NCBI RefSeq assembly: GCF_900106535.1
Contig: NZ_FNOH01000001.1
Coordinates: 558,001-622,000, forward strand
Reading direction: 5' to 3'
Length of the DNA: 64,000 nt
Source: Myxococcus xanthus
Lineage (GTDB): Bacteria > Myxococcota > Myxococcia > Myxococcales > Myxococcaceae
Part shown: piece by piece, positions 42,199 to 51,520 of the stretch
Position numbering within the stretch: the stretch's first letter is position 1
Layout: each line of letters starts with the position of its first letter
Translations under genes and position numbers: made by a program
The notes under the pieces: model-generated
The model's database searches: none
Told to the model about the DNA's origin: nothing
The model's input: only the letters and a program-made list of their open reading frames with translations

Positions 42199-42420
42199 AC
42201 AAGCCTGCGAGGACTCGAGCGTGCCGGCTTGGTGTCGCGCACCGTCACGCCGACCGTGCCTCCGTGCGTGGACTCCGCGTTGACGGCGCTGGGCGAGGAA
42301 CGGATGGAGCCCATCGCCATGCTGGCGACCTGGGCGCTGCGCCGCCGGGAGGCGGTGAAGCAGGCCCACGCCGCGTATGACGCTCGCGAGGAGCCTCCTG
42401 CGCCGCGCGAGCCGCGCTGA
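42199..42420 (+). pseudogene. C-terminal remnant of an HxlR-family regulator
   Basis: Reading from 42199 gives TSLRGLERAGLVSRTVTPTV, then PPCVDSALTALG. This matches the second half of the HxlR winged helix, including the R-T-V-x-P-x-V-P-P-x-V wing. The usual N-terminal half, with the conserved early cysteine and first helices, is missing. The frame continues into a charged tail to a TGA at 42418-42420. It is too short to bind DNA as a normal HxlR dimer. There is no ribosome site, so it is called a decayed fragment. Confidence 0.65.
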
Positions 42421-42433
42421 AGTCCGTGGCGGT

Positions 42434-42450
42434 GCGCCCCTCAGGGGCGC
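42434..42450. terminator. Hairpin across the esterase stop codon
   Basis: GCGCCCC-TCA-GGGGCGC has a perfect 7-bp stem whose loop is the esterase stop codon (leftward TGA). It is a possible end signal for both strands. No T-run. Confidence 0.4.
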
Positions 42451-44111
42451 TGCTGGGCCAGCATCCAGGCGAACACCTTGGGCTCTTTGTAGACCCGGTC
42501 CCAGATGTAGTGATTGCCATCGTGGAAGAGGGTGAAGAGCACGGGCTTCACCGGCCCGGCGCCCGTGGTGTCGGTGTTCGTCTGTCCATCAATCCATTCC
42601 CACTGCCCGCTCCCGGGCCGGAAGAACGCCGTCGCTGTACGCGCCGGGGAGGGATAGGTATCCATGACGCCACCGGTGCCGCCCATGGCGTGTCCCAGGT
42701 GCGTGAACCAGCCGGCGGTCGCGGTGTAGAAGATGTCGTTGTCGAGCAGGCCGTGTGAGCCCCAGATGGGGAGGTTCGCCTGAACCATCTTCAGGGCATC
42801 CGCGGCGCTAGAACCGTAGCCTCCGTTGCAGACGGGGATGGCGGCGGCGAGCTTCGAGGGGAAGAGCGATGCGTAGTTGAACGTCCCCGCGCCGCCCATG
42901 CTGAGGCCCGTCAGGTAGACGCGCTTCCTGTCTGTCTTGAACGTCGCCAGGATGTGCTCGAAGAAGGGGTCCAGGTTGTATTGGGCTTCGTAGGCGCTCC
43001 AGAATCCCGACGTGCTCGTCTGCGGAGAGACCAGGATGAAGGGATAGTCCTTCCCCTCCTGATCGATGTACGCCTGAGGCCCGTGCGCACGGACCTTCTT
43101 GAGCTGGTTGACGCCTCCGTCTCCCTGCTCGCCCATCCCGTGGAGGAAGAAGACGACGGGCCAGTTCGAGCCTTCGTCGTAACCGGGCGGCAGGTACACG
43201 ACATAGCCGTAGCCGCCCGGCGTCGAGGGTGACTTGTAGACCTCCTGCGTGGTGCCACGGCCCGTGGGCGCGGGTGTCACCTGGACCTTCATTCTGTCGC
43301 TGGCGGTAGCGCCGTCGTCGTCGGTTACCGTCAGCTCGAACTCGTAGAGCCCCTGCACCAGCCCGGACGCCGTCGCGGAGAGCGTCGTGGCGCCCGTCAG
43401 GGTCGCGGTATTGGGACCGGACACCTGGGTCCATTGCCGCGCCACGACTGTTCCGTCGCTGTCCGTCGCGGTGCCCGTGAGGGTCGCGGCATTCGTGGGC
43501 AGCATCACCGTCTGGTCCGCTCCGGCGGAGACCGTGGGCGGAAGGTTGGCGGGCGGCTCACCCGTCACGGGGGCGCCGTAGATGACGACTTCATTCATGC
43601 CCGCATAGCGGGTCCTCGAAAGGTGGAGGTACCGCGTTCGCTGGGTGACGGGCACGACCCACCAGGCTTGCCACCGGGTCAGGGTGATGTTCGTCACGGG
43701 CGTCCAGGCACCCGGCTCACCGGCAGCGAAGGAGACGCTGCCGCTGTCGAAGGTGTCGAAGACGCCAATCTCCGTGATGTCATACAGCGCGCCCAGGTCG
43801 ATGATGAGACCCATGGGGTACGCGGAATCGTCGAAGATGACGTCACCCCAGGTTGTCACGGGCGCGGCGCCCGTTCCCGCGCGAGGGTCTCCAATGAGCG
43901 CCTGCTCATCGAAGAGGTTCTGGTACGGACCCGCGACGGGACGAACGCCGTCGGGCTGCACCATGGACGCGGTCAGGGTCAGCTTGCTGCTCGTGAGGAG
44001 CGGCGCCGTCGCGGTGGCGTCGCCGGAAGGGTCCACGGCTTCGGGACTGCCACACCCGGCAATCATTGCGAGCGCGAAGAGTGCCTTTTTGATGCGGTCA
44101 TGAATATGCAT
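42441..44111 (-). CDS. Secreted multidomain esterase lipoprotein
   Basis: A 556-residue lipoprotein: lipobox MIAGC, an N-terminal discoidin-like module (about 40-180; YPMGLIIDLGALYDITEIGVF, WWVVPVTQRTRYLHLSRTRY), then a PKD/Ig-like module (about 190-285; PPTVSAGADQTVMLP, LTVTDDDGATASDRMKV). A C-terminal esterase of the PHB depolymerase/feruloyl-esterase kind follows. The nucleophile is in TGLSMGGAGTF and the His in FHDGNHYIWD; LPPGYDEGSNWPVVFFLHGMGEQ gives the oxyanion region. It likely binds and hydrolyses an extracellular polymer or ester. It starts at ATG 44111; the ribosome site is weak and the 251-bp upstream gap is unusually AT-rich for this genome. Confidence 0.85.
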   Translation of the reverse strand: MHIHDRIKKALFALAMIAGCGSPEAVDPSGDATATAPLLTSSKLTLTASMVQPDGVRPVAGPYQNLFDEQALIGDPRAGTGAAPVTTWGDVIFDDSAYPMGLIIDLGALYDITEIGVFDTFDSGSVSFAAGEPGAWTPVTNITLTRWQAWWVVPVTQRTRYLHLSRTRYAGMNEVVIYGAPVTGEPPANLPPTVSAGADQTVMLPTNAATLTGTATDSDGTVVARQWTQVSGPNTATLTGATTLSATASGLVQGLYEFELTVTDDDGATASDRMKVQVTPAPTGRGTTQEVYKSPSTPGGYGYVVYLPPGYDEGSNWPVVFFLHGMGEQGDGGVNQLKKVRAHGPQAYIDQEGKDYPFILVSPQTSTSGFWSAYEAQYNLDPFFEHILATFKTDRKRVYLTGLSMGGAGTFNYASLFPSKLAAAIPVCNGGYGSSAADALKMVQANLPIWGSHGLLDNDIFYTATAGWFTHLGHAMGGTGGVMDTYPSPARTATAFFRPGSGQWEWIDGQTNTDTTGAGPVKPVLFTLFHDGNHYIWDRVYKEPKVFAWMLAQQRP

Positions 44112-44362
44112 GAAAAATCCAATGGTGGCTGTGAGTAGAAATCGGTAGCCGGAGCAATGGTAGTGTCATAGTGGAAATCTTGGAATAGTCGTATATCTCT
44201 GTTTTGGGCGCGTGGGTCTGGCTCCGCGCTTTGAGGGGGGACTCATCCCCGCAGGGCCAGGAGGCATGGCGGCACCATCACCCGCCCCATGCGGGCAAGG
44301 GGAGAGGCAGCCCCGGCGTGCGCTGGTGCTTGGCGAAGGCGCTCGCCAGTATTCCCAAGCGC

Positions 44363-45364
44363 ATGCGAACGAACCTCGTGGGTGCCGCGTTTCTCTTGTG
44401 GATGGGTTGTGATTCCTCTCCGTTGCCCCCTGGGCCCGATGACACGCCGTCCCTGCACCAGGTGACGCGTGTGGAGGCCATCCGGGGTGTCGAGCTGGAG
44501 GTGCTCGACTATGGCGGCAAGGGCCCGGCGCTCATGTTCCTCGCGGGCATGGGCAGCACGGCCCACATCTTCGACGAACTGGCGCTCGAGTTCCGGGACA
44601 CGCACCACGTCTACGCGCTCACCCGCCGTGGCTACGGCGCCTCGGATTGGCCCGACACCGGCTATGACACCGCCACGCTGGCCATGGATGTCCTGGGGAC
44701 GCTGGACACGCTGGGGCTGTCGAAGGCGTCGTTCGCGGGCCACTCCCTGGCGGGGGATGAGCTGACGTGGCTGGCGCTCCACCACCCCGAGCGCGTGGAG
44801 GCACTCGTCTACCTGGACGCCACCGACAGCCGGGGCGAGATTGCCGCGTTCCTGGAGGGTGAGCAGTTGCCGCCGCTGCCGTTCTCCGTGCTCGACGGCC
44901 TTCCTTCACGGCAGGCGGTAGCGGAGCGGCTGGCGCAGGATTTGGGCGGAGGGCTTCCCGCACACGAAGTTGAACAGGCGTATGTGTTCGACGCCGCGAC
45001 AGGGGCCTACCTGCGCGAGCGCCGCCATCCTGGTGCCACGGAGCAGTCCGTCCGGGGCGCGGCCATCATGGACCTCGGGCGCGTGCAGGGGCCCGTGTTG
45101 TCCCTGTCGGATGGGCAGGGCTTCGCGGGTTGGGTAGAGGCCCTGGTGGCGGCCGAGTCGCTGCCGCTGGAGTTCCGGGAGAAAGCCCGCGACTTCCTGC
45201 CCGACATCCAGCAGCACGAGACGGCCCTGGAGGACTCGCTGCGGCGTCATCCTGGCTGGAGACACCTGCAACTGGAAGGCGCGGGGCACTACATCTGGCT
45301 GACGAACCGGGCGGAGGTGGTGACGCGGATGCGCGACTTCTTCGCCGCCACCGCCGCGCCGTAG
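44363..45364 (+). CDS. Alpha/beta hydrolase lipoprotein
   Basis: A 333-residue alpha/beta hydrolase with an export signal ending LLWMGC, so probably a lipoprotein. The core has LMFLAGMGSTAHIFDELA, the nucleophile in FAGHSLAGDELTWLALHHPERV, the acid in a mid-domain Asp (YLDATDS region) and the His in GAGHYIWLTNRAEV. Spacing is that of esterases and epoxide-hydrolase-like enzymes; the substrate is unknown. The ATG at 44363 is chosen for the signal peptide, since the frame to 44204 is not protein-like. A strong hairpin separates it from the convergent S4 gene. Confidence 0.82.
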   Translation: MRTNLVGAAFLLWMGCDSSPLPPGPDDTPSLHQVTRVEAIRGVELEVLDYGGKGPALMFLAGMGSTAHIFDELALEFRDTHHVYALTRRGYGASDWPDTGYDTATLAMDVLGTLDTLGLSKASFAGHSLAGDELTWLALHHPERVEALVYLDATDSRGEIAAFLEGEQLPPLPFSVLDGLPSRQAVAERLAQDLGGGLPAHEVEQAYVFDAATGAYLRERRHPGATEQSVRGAAIMDLGRVQGPVLSLSDGQGFAGWVEALVAAESLPLEFREKARDFLPDIQQHETALEDSLRRHPGWRHLQLEGAGHYIWLTNRAEVVTRMRDFFAATAAP

Positions 45365-45381
45365 CATGCCCCCGCCAGCGT

Positions 45382-45412
45382 TGTCTGTCCGAGCCACATG
45401 CCCGGACAGACA
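45382..45412. terminator. Bidirectional hairpin between hydrolase and S4 genes
   Basis: TGTCTGTCCG (45382-45391) pairs perfectly with CGGACAGACA (45403-45412) around an 11-base loop, between two convergent stops. It is a likely shared terminator. Confidence 0.6.
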
Positions 45413-45427
45413 GCCGCGGAGAACGGC

Positions 45428-46060
45428 TCAGCTCCGCTGCGCGTAGTACTCCACGATGAAGGGTTCGTTCACGTCCACGGGGATTTCCTCCCGCTCCGGC
45501 AGGCGCACGTAGCGCAGCCCTTCGCCCTCACCCAGCACCTGGACGTAGGCGGGCACGGACCGCGATTTCATCCGGCTGAAGGACTCCTGCACCACGGCGA
45601 GCTTCTGGTGTGCCGCGTGGAAGCGGACTTCGCTGCCAGGCTTGACGCGGAAGCTCGGGATGTCCGCTCGCTTGCCGTCCACATGAAGGTATCCGTGGCG
45701 CACGAACTGGCGGGCCTGGCGGATGCTGGTGGCCAGGCCGGCGCGAAGCACCAGTGAGTCCAACCGGCTCTCCAGCAGTTGCAGCAGCACCGTGCCGGTG
45801 TTGCCCGGCGCCCGGCTCGCTTCCTGGAAGACCGCGCGGCACTGCTTCTCCATCAGGCCGTAGTACAGCTTCAGCTTCTGCTTCTCTCGCAGACGGCGCG
45901 CGAAGTCGCTCACGCTGGTGCGCGCGGTGGCACCGTGCTGGCCAGGGGGATAGGGCCGGCGCAGCACCGGGTCCTTGTCCGGGTCCTTCGCGGTGATGCG
46001 CGAAAGCGGAATCCCCAGCCGACGACACATCTTTCCCCGCGGTCCCAAGTCGCGTGCCAC
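45428..46060 (-). CDS. rpsD: 30S ribosomal protein S4, zinc-free paralogue
   Basis: A 210-residue S4: [18 protein letters not shown] at the N-terminus, YPPGQHG, then the S4 RNA-binding domain ([34 protein letters not shown]) and the C-terminal [17 protein letters not shown]. The zinc-knuckle cysteines of the zinc-binding form are absent; only one Cys occurs in the first 40 residues, so this is the C-minus type. It stands alone, away from the rpsM-rpsK-rpoA cluster, which suggests a second copy. A Fur-family-like box lies 44 bp upstream, and zinc-free ribosomal paralogues are classic Zur targets, so it is probably induced under metal limitation. The GTG at 46060 follows GGAGGA. Confidence 0.9.
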
Positions 46061-46103
46061 GTGTTCCTCCGACCATCTCCCGGTGTCTGAAGTGGAGATG
46101 AAG

Positions 46104-46120
46104 TTGATAATCAGTATCAA
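46104..46120. promoter_or_regulatory. Fur-family-like operator upstream of rpsD
   Basis: TTGATA-ATCAG-TATCAA has perfect 6-bp arms. Read as a 7-1-7 box it is TGATAAT-C-AGTATCA, one mismatch from a symmetric Fur-type TGATAATnATTATCA. It sits 44 bp upstream of the S4 start in an otherwise GC-rich genome. Fur or Zur binding is inferred. Confidence 0.6.
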
Positions 46121-46200
46121 TTTCAATAGCTCCAGGTCGGGCCGGCGGTCAAGTCCGGAATTCGAAGTGGGGACGCGGGCGGCGGGCTGGACGGCGCTGC

Positions 46201-47640
46201 TCAGGTGCCGCGCGGCGCCGCCTCCCGGCGGAAGATGGCGCCTGCGAGCACCGCCACGATGGTGACGCCGGCGTAGGCCACCAGTCCGGCGGCCACCATG
46301 GCGAACAACGCGGAGAGCCCCGCATCGAGCCGCGCGGCGACGAACCACCCGACGCCCGCGCTGATGACCAGGCGCGAGGTGCCCGCCAGGAAGGGCCACA
46401 GCACGTGGCCCGCGCCCTGTGCGGCGAACGCGAGCACGAAGCCCAGGCCCAGCAGTCCGTAGAACGGCGCCACGATGCGCAGGTAGTCCAGGCCCGGCGC
46501 CACGACGGCCGGCTCACGGCTGAAGGCATGGAGCCAGACTTCAGGCGCCAGGGCCGCGGCCAGTCCAATGGCTCCCGCCGCCACGAAGCCCAGCCCGCCG
46601 CCCAACCAGGCGATGCGCCGGGCGCGCTCGTGCTGTCCCGCACCCACGTTGGTGCCCACCAGCGTCAGCACGGCCGTGCCCAGGCCGAAGAGAATCGGGA
46701 TGATGAGGTAGTCCAGGCGTGACGCCATGCCATAGCCGGCCAGCGCCTCCACGCCGAACAGGCCCACGGCGGCGGTGATGACCATCACCATCAGGTTGGG
46801 CTGCAGCGAACTCAACGCCGTCAGCAGGCCCACGCGCAGGATGTCGCGAAGCAGCCGCGGCTCCAGCGACCCCTTCGTGAGGCGGACCGCGGCCCGTCCG
46901 GACGCCATGTAGCGCAGCAGCCAGAGCGCCGCGCCCACGTAGAACAACGTCATCGCGAGCCCAGCGCCCGCCAGCCCCATCGCGGGCACCGGGCCGAAGC
47001 CGAAGATGACCCCCGGCGTCACGACGAGGAAGACAGCGGCGCCCACCAGGGTCACCAGCGCCGGGACGCGCACTTCGCCCGCGCCGCGCAGCGCCGCCGC
47101 GAGCAGGTTCACCAGCCAGAAGGGAATCGAGCCCGCGAACACGTAGTTCGAATACTGGAGCGCGGCGTCCAACGCGCCCGCCCGTCCACCCAGCGCCGTG
47201 TACAGCGCGGGGCCGGTCATCCAGGCGAGGACGCTGAAGACAAGGCCAATGGCCAACGCCAGCACCACGGCATGCCAGACCAGGGCATTCGCATCCTCCC
47301 GCCGGTTCGCGCCCAGGGCTCGCGCCACCGCGGAGGCCACGCCGCTGCCAATGCCTCCGTTGGACATCATCGTCATCAACATCACGACGGGAAAGACGAG
47401 GGAGACGCCCGCCAGCGCCTCCGTGCCCAGGAAGCTCGCGTACCAGTTCTCCGCCACGCCCACCAACGACTGGGCAATCAGGACCAGCGTGGTGGGCACG
47501 GCGAGCTGGAGCAGGGGCTTCAGCAGAGGGCCCCGCAGCATCGCGTCTTGAAGTGATGCGCGTCCGGGGAGCGCGGAAGGTGTGGACCCGGGCGCTGCAT
47601 CCTGTACTGGGGTTGCGTCGCTGCTGGCTGCGTCACTCAT
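46201..47640 (-). CDS. MATE-family efflux transporter
   Basis: A 479-residue inner-membrane protein with about 12 hydrophobic segments in two related halves, as in the MATE (DinF/NorM) family. Typical blocks are [30 protein letters not shown] in helix 1, [30 protein letters not shown] after helix 2 and the equivalent in the second half ([30 protein letters not shown]). It exports cationic drugs or metabolites in exchange for Na+ or H+. It begins with a Ser/Ala/Asp-rich cytoplasmic tail of about 30 residues. The ATG at 47640 is used. Substrate is unknown. Confidence 0.92.
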   Translation of the reverse strand: MSDAASSDATPVQDAAPGSTPSALPGRASLQDAMLRGPLLKPLLQLAVPTTLVLIAQSLVGVAENWYASFLGTEALAGVSLVFPVVMLMTMMSNGGIGSGVASAVARALGANRREDANALVWHAVVLALAIGLVFSVLAWMTGPALYTALGGRAGALDAALQYSNYVFAGSIPFWLVNLLAAALRGAGEVRVPALVTLVGAAVFLVVTPGVIFGFGPVPAMGLAGAGLAMTLFYVGAALWLLRYMASGRAAVRLTKGSLEPRLLRDILRVGLLTALSSLQPNLMVMVITAAVGLFGVEALAGYGMASRLDYLIIPILFGLGTAVLTLVGTNVGAGQHERARRIAWLGGGLGFVAAGAIGLAAALAPEVWLHAFSREPAVVAPGLDYLRIVAPFYGLLGLGFVLAFAAQGAGHVLWPFLAGTSRLVISAGVGWFVAARLDAGLSALFAMVAAGLVAYAGVTIVAVLAGAIFRREAAPRGT

Positions 47641-47651
47641 GAGACGTCACC

Positions 47652-47795
47652 TCACACGCTCAGCGCATCAGGATAGCCACCGGAGGACAAGCCTTGTTTG
47701 GCCATGCGGCTCACGTCATCGGCGAGCGCTTCCTCCTCGCCGGCTTCCACCGCAGCCAGTGTGAGACTCACCACGTCTGTAGGATTCACCTTCGC
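47652..47795 (-). pseudogene. C-terminal remnant of a short-chain dehydrogenase (SDR)
   Basis: The last 47 codons of a leftward frame read KVNPTDVVSLTLAAVEAGEE, then EALADDVSRMAKQGLSS. This closely follows the end of many SDR oxidoreductases (P-x-D-V-A, L-x-x-V-E-A-G-x-E-E-V-L-A-D-x-x-S-R-x-V-K-Q-G-L-S). The Rossmann fold and the Tyr-x3-Lys site are missing, and the frame before residue K is not SDR-like. It sits between the alcohol dehydrogenase and MATE genes. It is a decayed gene end, not a functional enzyme. Confidence 0.65.
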
Positions 47796-47823
47796 GCGGC
47801 TGCCCCACGGGGTGGGGCGTGGC

Positions 47824-48879
47824 TCACGGTTGGATGGCCACCTTGAAGACGCCGTCACGGCGCTCGCCGAAGAGGGCGTAGGCCTCCTGGATGTCCGCGA
47901 GCTTGAAGCGATGGGTGATGAGCGGCGACAGGTCGACGCGCTTGTGGTGCACCAGGTCCATGAGGCGGCGCATGCGCTCCTTGCCTCCTGGGCACAGGGT
48001 GGTGACGATGCGGTAGTCCCCCAGGCCGGCGGAGAACGCGTCGTAGGGCAACTGGAGCTTGCCCGAGTACACACCCAGGCTGGACAGCGTGCCCGCGGGC
48101 CGCAGGCAGCGCAGCGCGCTCTCGAAAGTCTGCTGGGTGCCCAGCGCCTCGATGGCCACGTCGGCGCCGCCGCCCGTGAGCCGTTTCACCTCGGCTACGA
48201 CGTCCTGCTGACGGTGGTCGAGCACCACGTCCACGCCCATCCTCTGCGCCATCTTCATCCGCGCCTCATCGCCGTCCACGCCGACCACGAGCGAGGCGCC
48301 CATCAACCGCGCGCCAATGGAGGCGCACAGGCCGATGGGCCCCTGCGCGAAGACGACCACGGCATCGCCGATGCGCACGCTGCCTGCCTCTGCGCCGCTG
48401 AAGCCCGTGGAGGCGATGTCCGACAGGAGGATGACCTGCTCGTCGGTGAGCCCATCTGGAATGGGCGCGAGGTTGGCCTGCGCGGCGGGAATGCGGATGT
48501 ACTCGGCCTGGGCGCCATCCTGGGTGTTGCCCATGCGCCAGCCTCCCAGGGCCTCATAGCCCGCGCCGTGGCCGCACTGCGAGAGGTGACTGGACAGGCA
48601 GGCCCTGCATTGTCCACACGGGGTGATTGCGCCCACGAGGACACGCTGCCCCGGGCGGTAGTCCGTCACGCCGGGACCAAGCTCCTCGATGACACCCACG
48701 GGCTCGTGACCGATGACGAGCCCCGGGCGAACCGGGTACTCGCCACGGACGATGTGCAGGTCCGTGCCGCAGACAGTGGTCATCGTCATCCGGATGACCG
48801 CCTCGCCGGCTCCCGCGCGTGGACGCTCCACCTCTTCGATGCCGAAGCGGTTCACAGCCTGAAAGACATTGGCTCGCAT
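47824..48879 (-). CDS. Zinc-dependent alcohol dehydrogenase
   Basis: A 351-residue medium-chain dehydrogenase. The catalytic zinc site has Cys in TTVCGTDLHIVRGEYP and GHE in IGHEPVGVIEELG. The structural zinc lobe is present as CGQCRACLSSHLSQC (four cysteines). The nucleotide fold has VVVFAQGPIGLCASIGARLMGA. It should oxidise an alcohol with NAD(P). It is close in style to isopropanol/S-ADH-type enzymes (YEALGGWRMGNTQDGAQAEYIRIP). The ATG at 48879 has GGGAGGGAG upstream; a frame to 48909 adds ten residues without a ribosome site. An SDR remnant lies just downstream. Confidence 0.92.
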   Translation of the reverse strand: MRANVFQAVNRFGIEEVERPRAGAGEAVIRMTMTTVCGTDLHIVRGEYPVRPGLVIGHEPVGVIEELGPGVTDYRPGQRVLVGAITPCGQCRACLSSHLSQCGHGAGYEALGGWRMGNTQDGAQAEYIRIPAAQANLAPIPDGLTDEQVILLSDIASTGFSGAEAGSVRIGDAVVVFAQGPIGLCASIGARLMGASLVVGVDGDEARMKMAQRMGVDVVLDHRQQDVVAEVKRLTGGGADVAIEALGTQQTFESALRCLRPAGTLSSLGVYSGKLQLPYDAFSAGLGDYRIVTTLCPGGKERMRRLMDLVHHKRVDLSPLITHRFKLADIQEAYALFGERRDGVFKVAIQP

Positions 48880-49180
48880 GCTCCCTCCCGGTGGTTCGTG
48901 GGTGTCCACCCGGGAAGTCTCGGCACGGTGTCGGAGGGCGTCATCCGCGCGGGCGTGAAGATGCGGCGGTGGAGTTCATGCCGAGCGCATGCTTGGGCGC
49001 ATGTGGCCGTAACGGCGGCTCGGGCCCGCGCGCTCCGGGCCCGGATGGATGTCATCACCTCGCACCAGCCGCATCGTCCTCGGTGAGTCGCGCCCGCTTC
49101 ACGCGGGGATGATGACCTCATGCGCGAGCGCCGGTGCGCAGCGTCCGCGCAGTCAGGCGTTTGCTTCAGGGGGCGGTACC
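48880..49180. other. Intergenic region between divergent adh and PEP synthase genes
   Basis: A 301-bp divergent promoter region. It contains a direct GCGCATG duplication (CGAGCGCATGCTTGGGCGCATG, in part) but no clear operator, sigma-54 site or small ORF that I would defend. Confidence 0.4.
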
Positions 49181-51520
49181 ATGAACGTCTCACCGGACAC
49201 GGAGAAGCCACGGCAAGCCGAGCATCTGGCGGTGTCCGCCGCGCCTCGTCTGCTCTGGTTCAGCGAGCTGTCCCGCGAGGACGTCGCGCTGGCGGGGGGC
49301 AAGGGCGCGAACCTGGGCGAGATGACGCGGGCGGGGCTGCCTGTTCCGCCGGGCTTCGTCATCACCGCCACCGCCTTCCAGGAGGCCATGGCGCCGGTGC
49401 GTGCCCGGCTTCAAGCGCTCTGGGCGCAGGTGGACCCGGATGACCCTTCGTCACTGACCCAGGTCACGCAGCAGCTCCGTGAGCACGTGCGGAGCGCGCC
49501 CGTCCCGGAGCGGCTGCGCGCCGCCATCCTGGAGGCGTATCAGCAGTTGGGCGCGGACCGGGCCGTGGCGGTGCGTTCCTCGGCGACCTCGGAGGACTCG
49601 GCGGCCACGTCCTTCGCGGGCATGCACGAGTCCTTCACCCACGTGTTGGGCGAGGACGCTTTGATGGACGCGCTCCGGGCGTGTTGGGCTTCGGCCTACG
49701 GTGAGCGTGTGGTGGCCTACCGCAAAGCGGAAGGGCTCACCGAGGAACCCGCCATCGCCGTGGTGGTTCAGGCCATGGTGGATGCGGCTCGCGCGGGCGT
49801 CATGTTCACCGCGGACCCGTCTTCGGGAGACACCGGCCGCATCGTCATCGAGGCGGCCTGGGGGCTGGGAGAAGTCGTGGTGGGCGGGCAGGTGGAGCCG
49901 GATACGTACAGTGTCTCCAAGAAGGAGCCTTGCGTGCGCGAGGTCCGGGTGGGCGACAAGAGTGTCCGCCTGGTGCGCAATGCCGAAGGACACACGCAGC
50001 GCGAGACACTGAGTCCGGAACAGGCCCACGAGCGCGTGCTGAGCGACGTGGCGGTGCTGGAGTTGGCGCGGTTGGGATTGCGGGTGGAGCAGCACTACGG
50101 TGCGCCGCAGGACATCGAGTGGGCGGAGGAGCGCGGACGTTTGTTCCTGGTGCAGACGCGCCCGATTACCACGTTGGGAAAGTCCGCCGTGCCACCGCCA
50201 GAGGAAGGCCACGCGGGCAAGGCGCTGGTGCAGGGACTGGGTGCGTCGCCCGGTGTGGCGGCCGGCCGCGTGCGGGTGCTGGCGTCACCGGCCGAGGGAC
50301 GGCAACTCCAGCCGGGCGAGGTGCTGGTGGCTGAGATGACGTCGCCGGACTGGGTCCCCACCATGCGGCGGGCCGCCGCCATTGTCACGGACCGGGGCGG
50401 CATGACGTGCCACGCCGCCATCGTCAGCCGGGAGCTGCGAAAACCCTGCGTGGTGGGCACACGCACCGCCACACGCACGCTGCGAGACAGCGAGGCGGTG
50501 ACGGTGGATGGCTCGATGGGAGAAGTCCGGGAGGGACAGGAGGCGCCACGTCCACGGGCGGTGGAGGTGCCTGCCACCGCATCCACGGTGGGAACGGCCC
50601 CGGTGCTGGCCACGCGCCTCTACGTCAACCTGGCCCTGCCCGCGCAGGCTCGCGAGGCCGCGGCGCTTCCGGTGGAGGGTGTGGGTCTGCTGCGCGCCGA
50701 GTTCATGCTCACGGAGGCCCTGGGGGGTGTGCATCCACGCAAGCTGATTGCGGAGGGTCGGAGGGGTGAGTTCGTGGAGCGCATGGCGGGGGCCCTGCTC
50801 CAGACGACGCGAGCCTTCCATCCGCGCCCCGTGGTCTACCGGACGACGGACTTCCGGACGAACGAGTTTCGCGGACTGGAAGGCGGCGCTGAGTTCGAGC
50901 CCGAGGAGTCCAACCCGATGATTGGCTTCCGGGGCGCCTACCGGTACTTGCGCGAGCCCGACGTGTTCAACCTGGAGCTGGAGGTGCTCGCGCGGGTCCG
51001 GGAGCAGACGCCCAATCTCCAGGTGATGCTGCCCTTCGTGCGCACGCTCTGGGAGCTGGAGGCGTGTCTGGAGCTCATCGCCCGCAGTCCGCTGGGGCGG
51101 CAGCGGGGTTTGAAGACGTGGGTGATGGCGGAGGTGCCTTCCATCGTCTATCGCCTCCACGATTATGCGAAGTGTGGGATTGATGGCGTGTCCATCGGCT
51201 CGAATGATTTGACGCAGCTCATGCTGGGCGTGGACCGGGACTCCGAGTCGTGCGCCGAGCTGTTCGACGAAGCGGACGCCGCGGTGCTGGCCGCCATTGG
51301 CGACATCATTCGTGGGTGCGAGGAAGCGGGCCTGACGTCCTCGCTGTGTGGACAGGCGCCGTCGAACCGGCCGGACTTCGCGGAGCACCTGGTGCGCGCG
51401 GGGATTACGTCCATCTCCGTGGACCCGGCGGCGGTGCTCGCGACGCAGCGGGTGATTGCGGCGGCGGAGCAGCGGCTGCTGCTGGCCGCCTCGAAGCGGG
51501 CGACGCTCCAGGGCTGTTAG
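49181..51520 (+). CDS. ppsA: Phosphoenolpyruvate synthase
   Basis: A 779-residue enzyme making PEP from pyruvate and ATP for gluconeogenesis. The ATP-grasp PPDK N-domain begins [30 protein letters not shown] and contains [22 protein letters not shown]. The swivelling phospho-His domain has H411 in [20 protein letters not shown]. The C-terminal TIM barrel carries [32 protein letters not shown] and the catalytic Cys in SSLCGQAPS. All domains are intact and length matches the family. The ATG at 49181 follows GGGGGCGG. The alternative, pyruvate phosphate dikinase, is less likely by length. Confidence 0.94.
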   Translation: MNVSPDTEKPRQAEHLAVSAAPRLLWFSELSREDVALAGGKGANLGEMTRAGLPVPPGFVITATAFQEAMAPVRARLQALWAQVDPDDPSSLTQVTQQLREHVRSAPVPERLRAAILEAYQQLGADRAVAVRSSATSEDSAATSFAGMHESFTHVLGEDALMDALRACWASAYGERVVAYRKAEGLTEEPAIAVVVQAMVDAARAGVMFTADPSSGDTGRIVIEAAWGLGEVVVGGQVEPDTYSVSKKEPCVREVRVGDKSVRLVRNAEGHTQRETLSPEQAHERVLSDVAVLELARLGLRVEQHYGAPQDIEWAEERGRLFLVQTRPITTLGKSAVPPPEEGHAGKALVQGLGASPGVAAGRVRVLASPAEGRQLQPGEVLVAEMTSPDWVPTMRRAAAIVTDRGGMTCHAAIVSRELRKPCVVGTRTATRTLRDSEAVTVDGSMGEVREGQEAPRPRAVEVPATASTVGTAPVLATRLYVNLALPAQAREAAALPVEGVGLLRAEFMLTEALGGVHPRKLIAEGRRGEFVERMAGALLQTTRAFHPRPVVYRTTDFRTNEFRGLEGGAEFEPEESNPMIGFRGAYRYLREPDVFNLELEVLARVREQTPNLQVMLPFVRTLWELEACLELIARSPLGRQRGLKTWVMAEVPSIVYRLHDYAKCGIDGVSIGSNDLTQLMLGVDRDSESCAELFDEADAAVLAAIGDIIRGCEEAGLTSSLCGQAPSNRPDFAEHLVRAGITSISVDPAAVLATQRVIAAAEQRLLLAASKRATLQGC

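Noticed and set aside
48880..49180. Sigma-54-like element in the adh/PEP-synthase gap
   Set aside because: CGGCACGGTGTCGG has a GG-type half but lacks the GC element at the required spacing.
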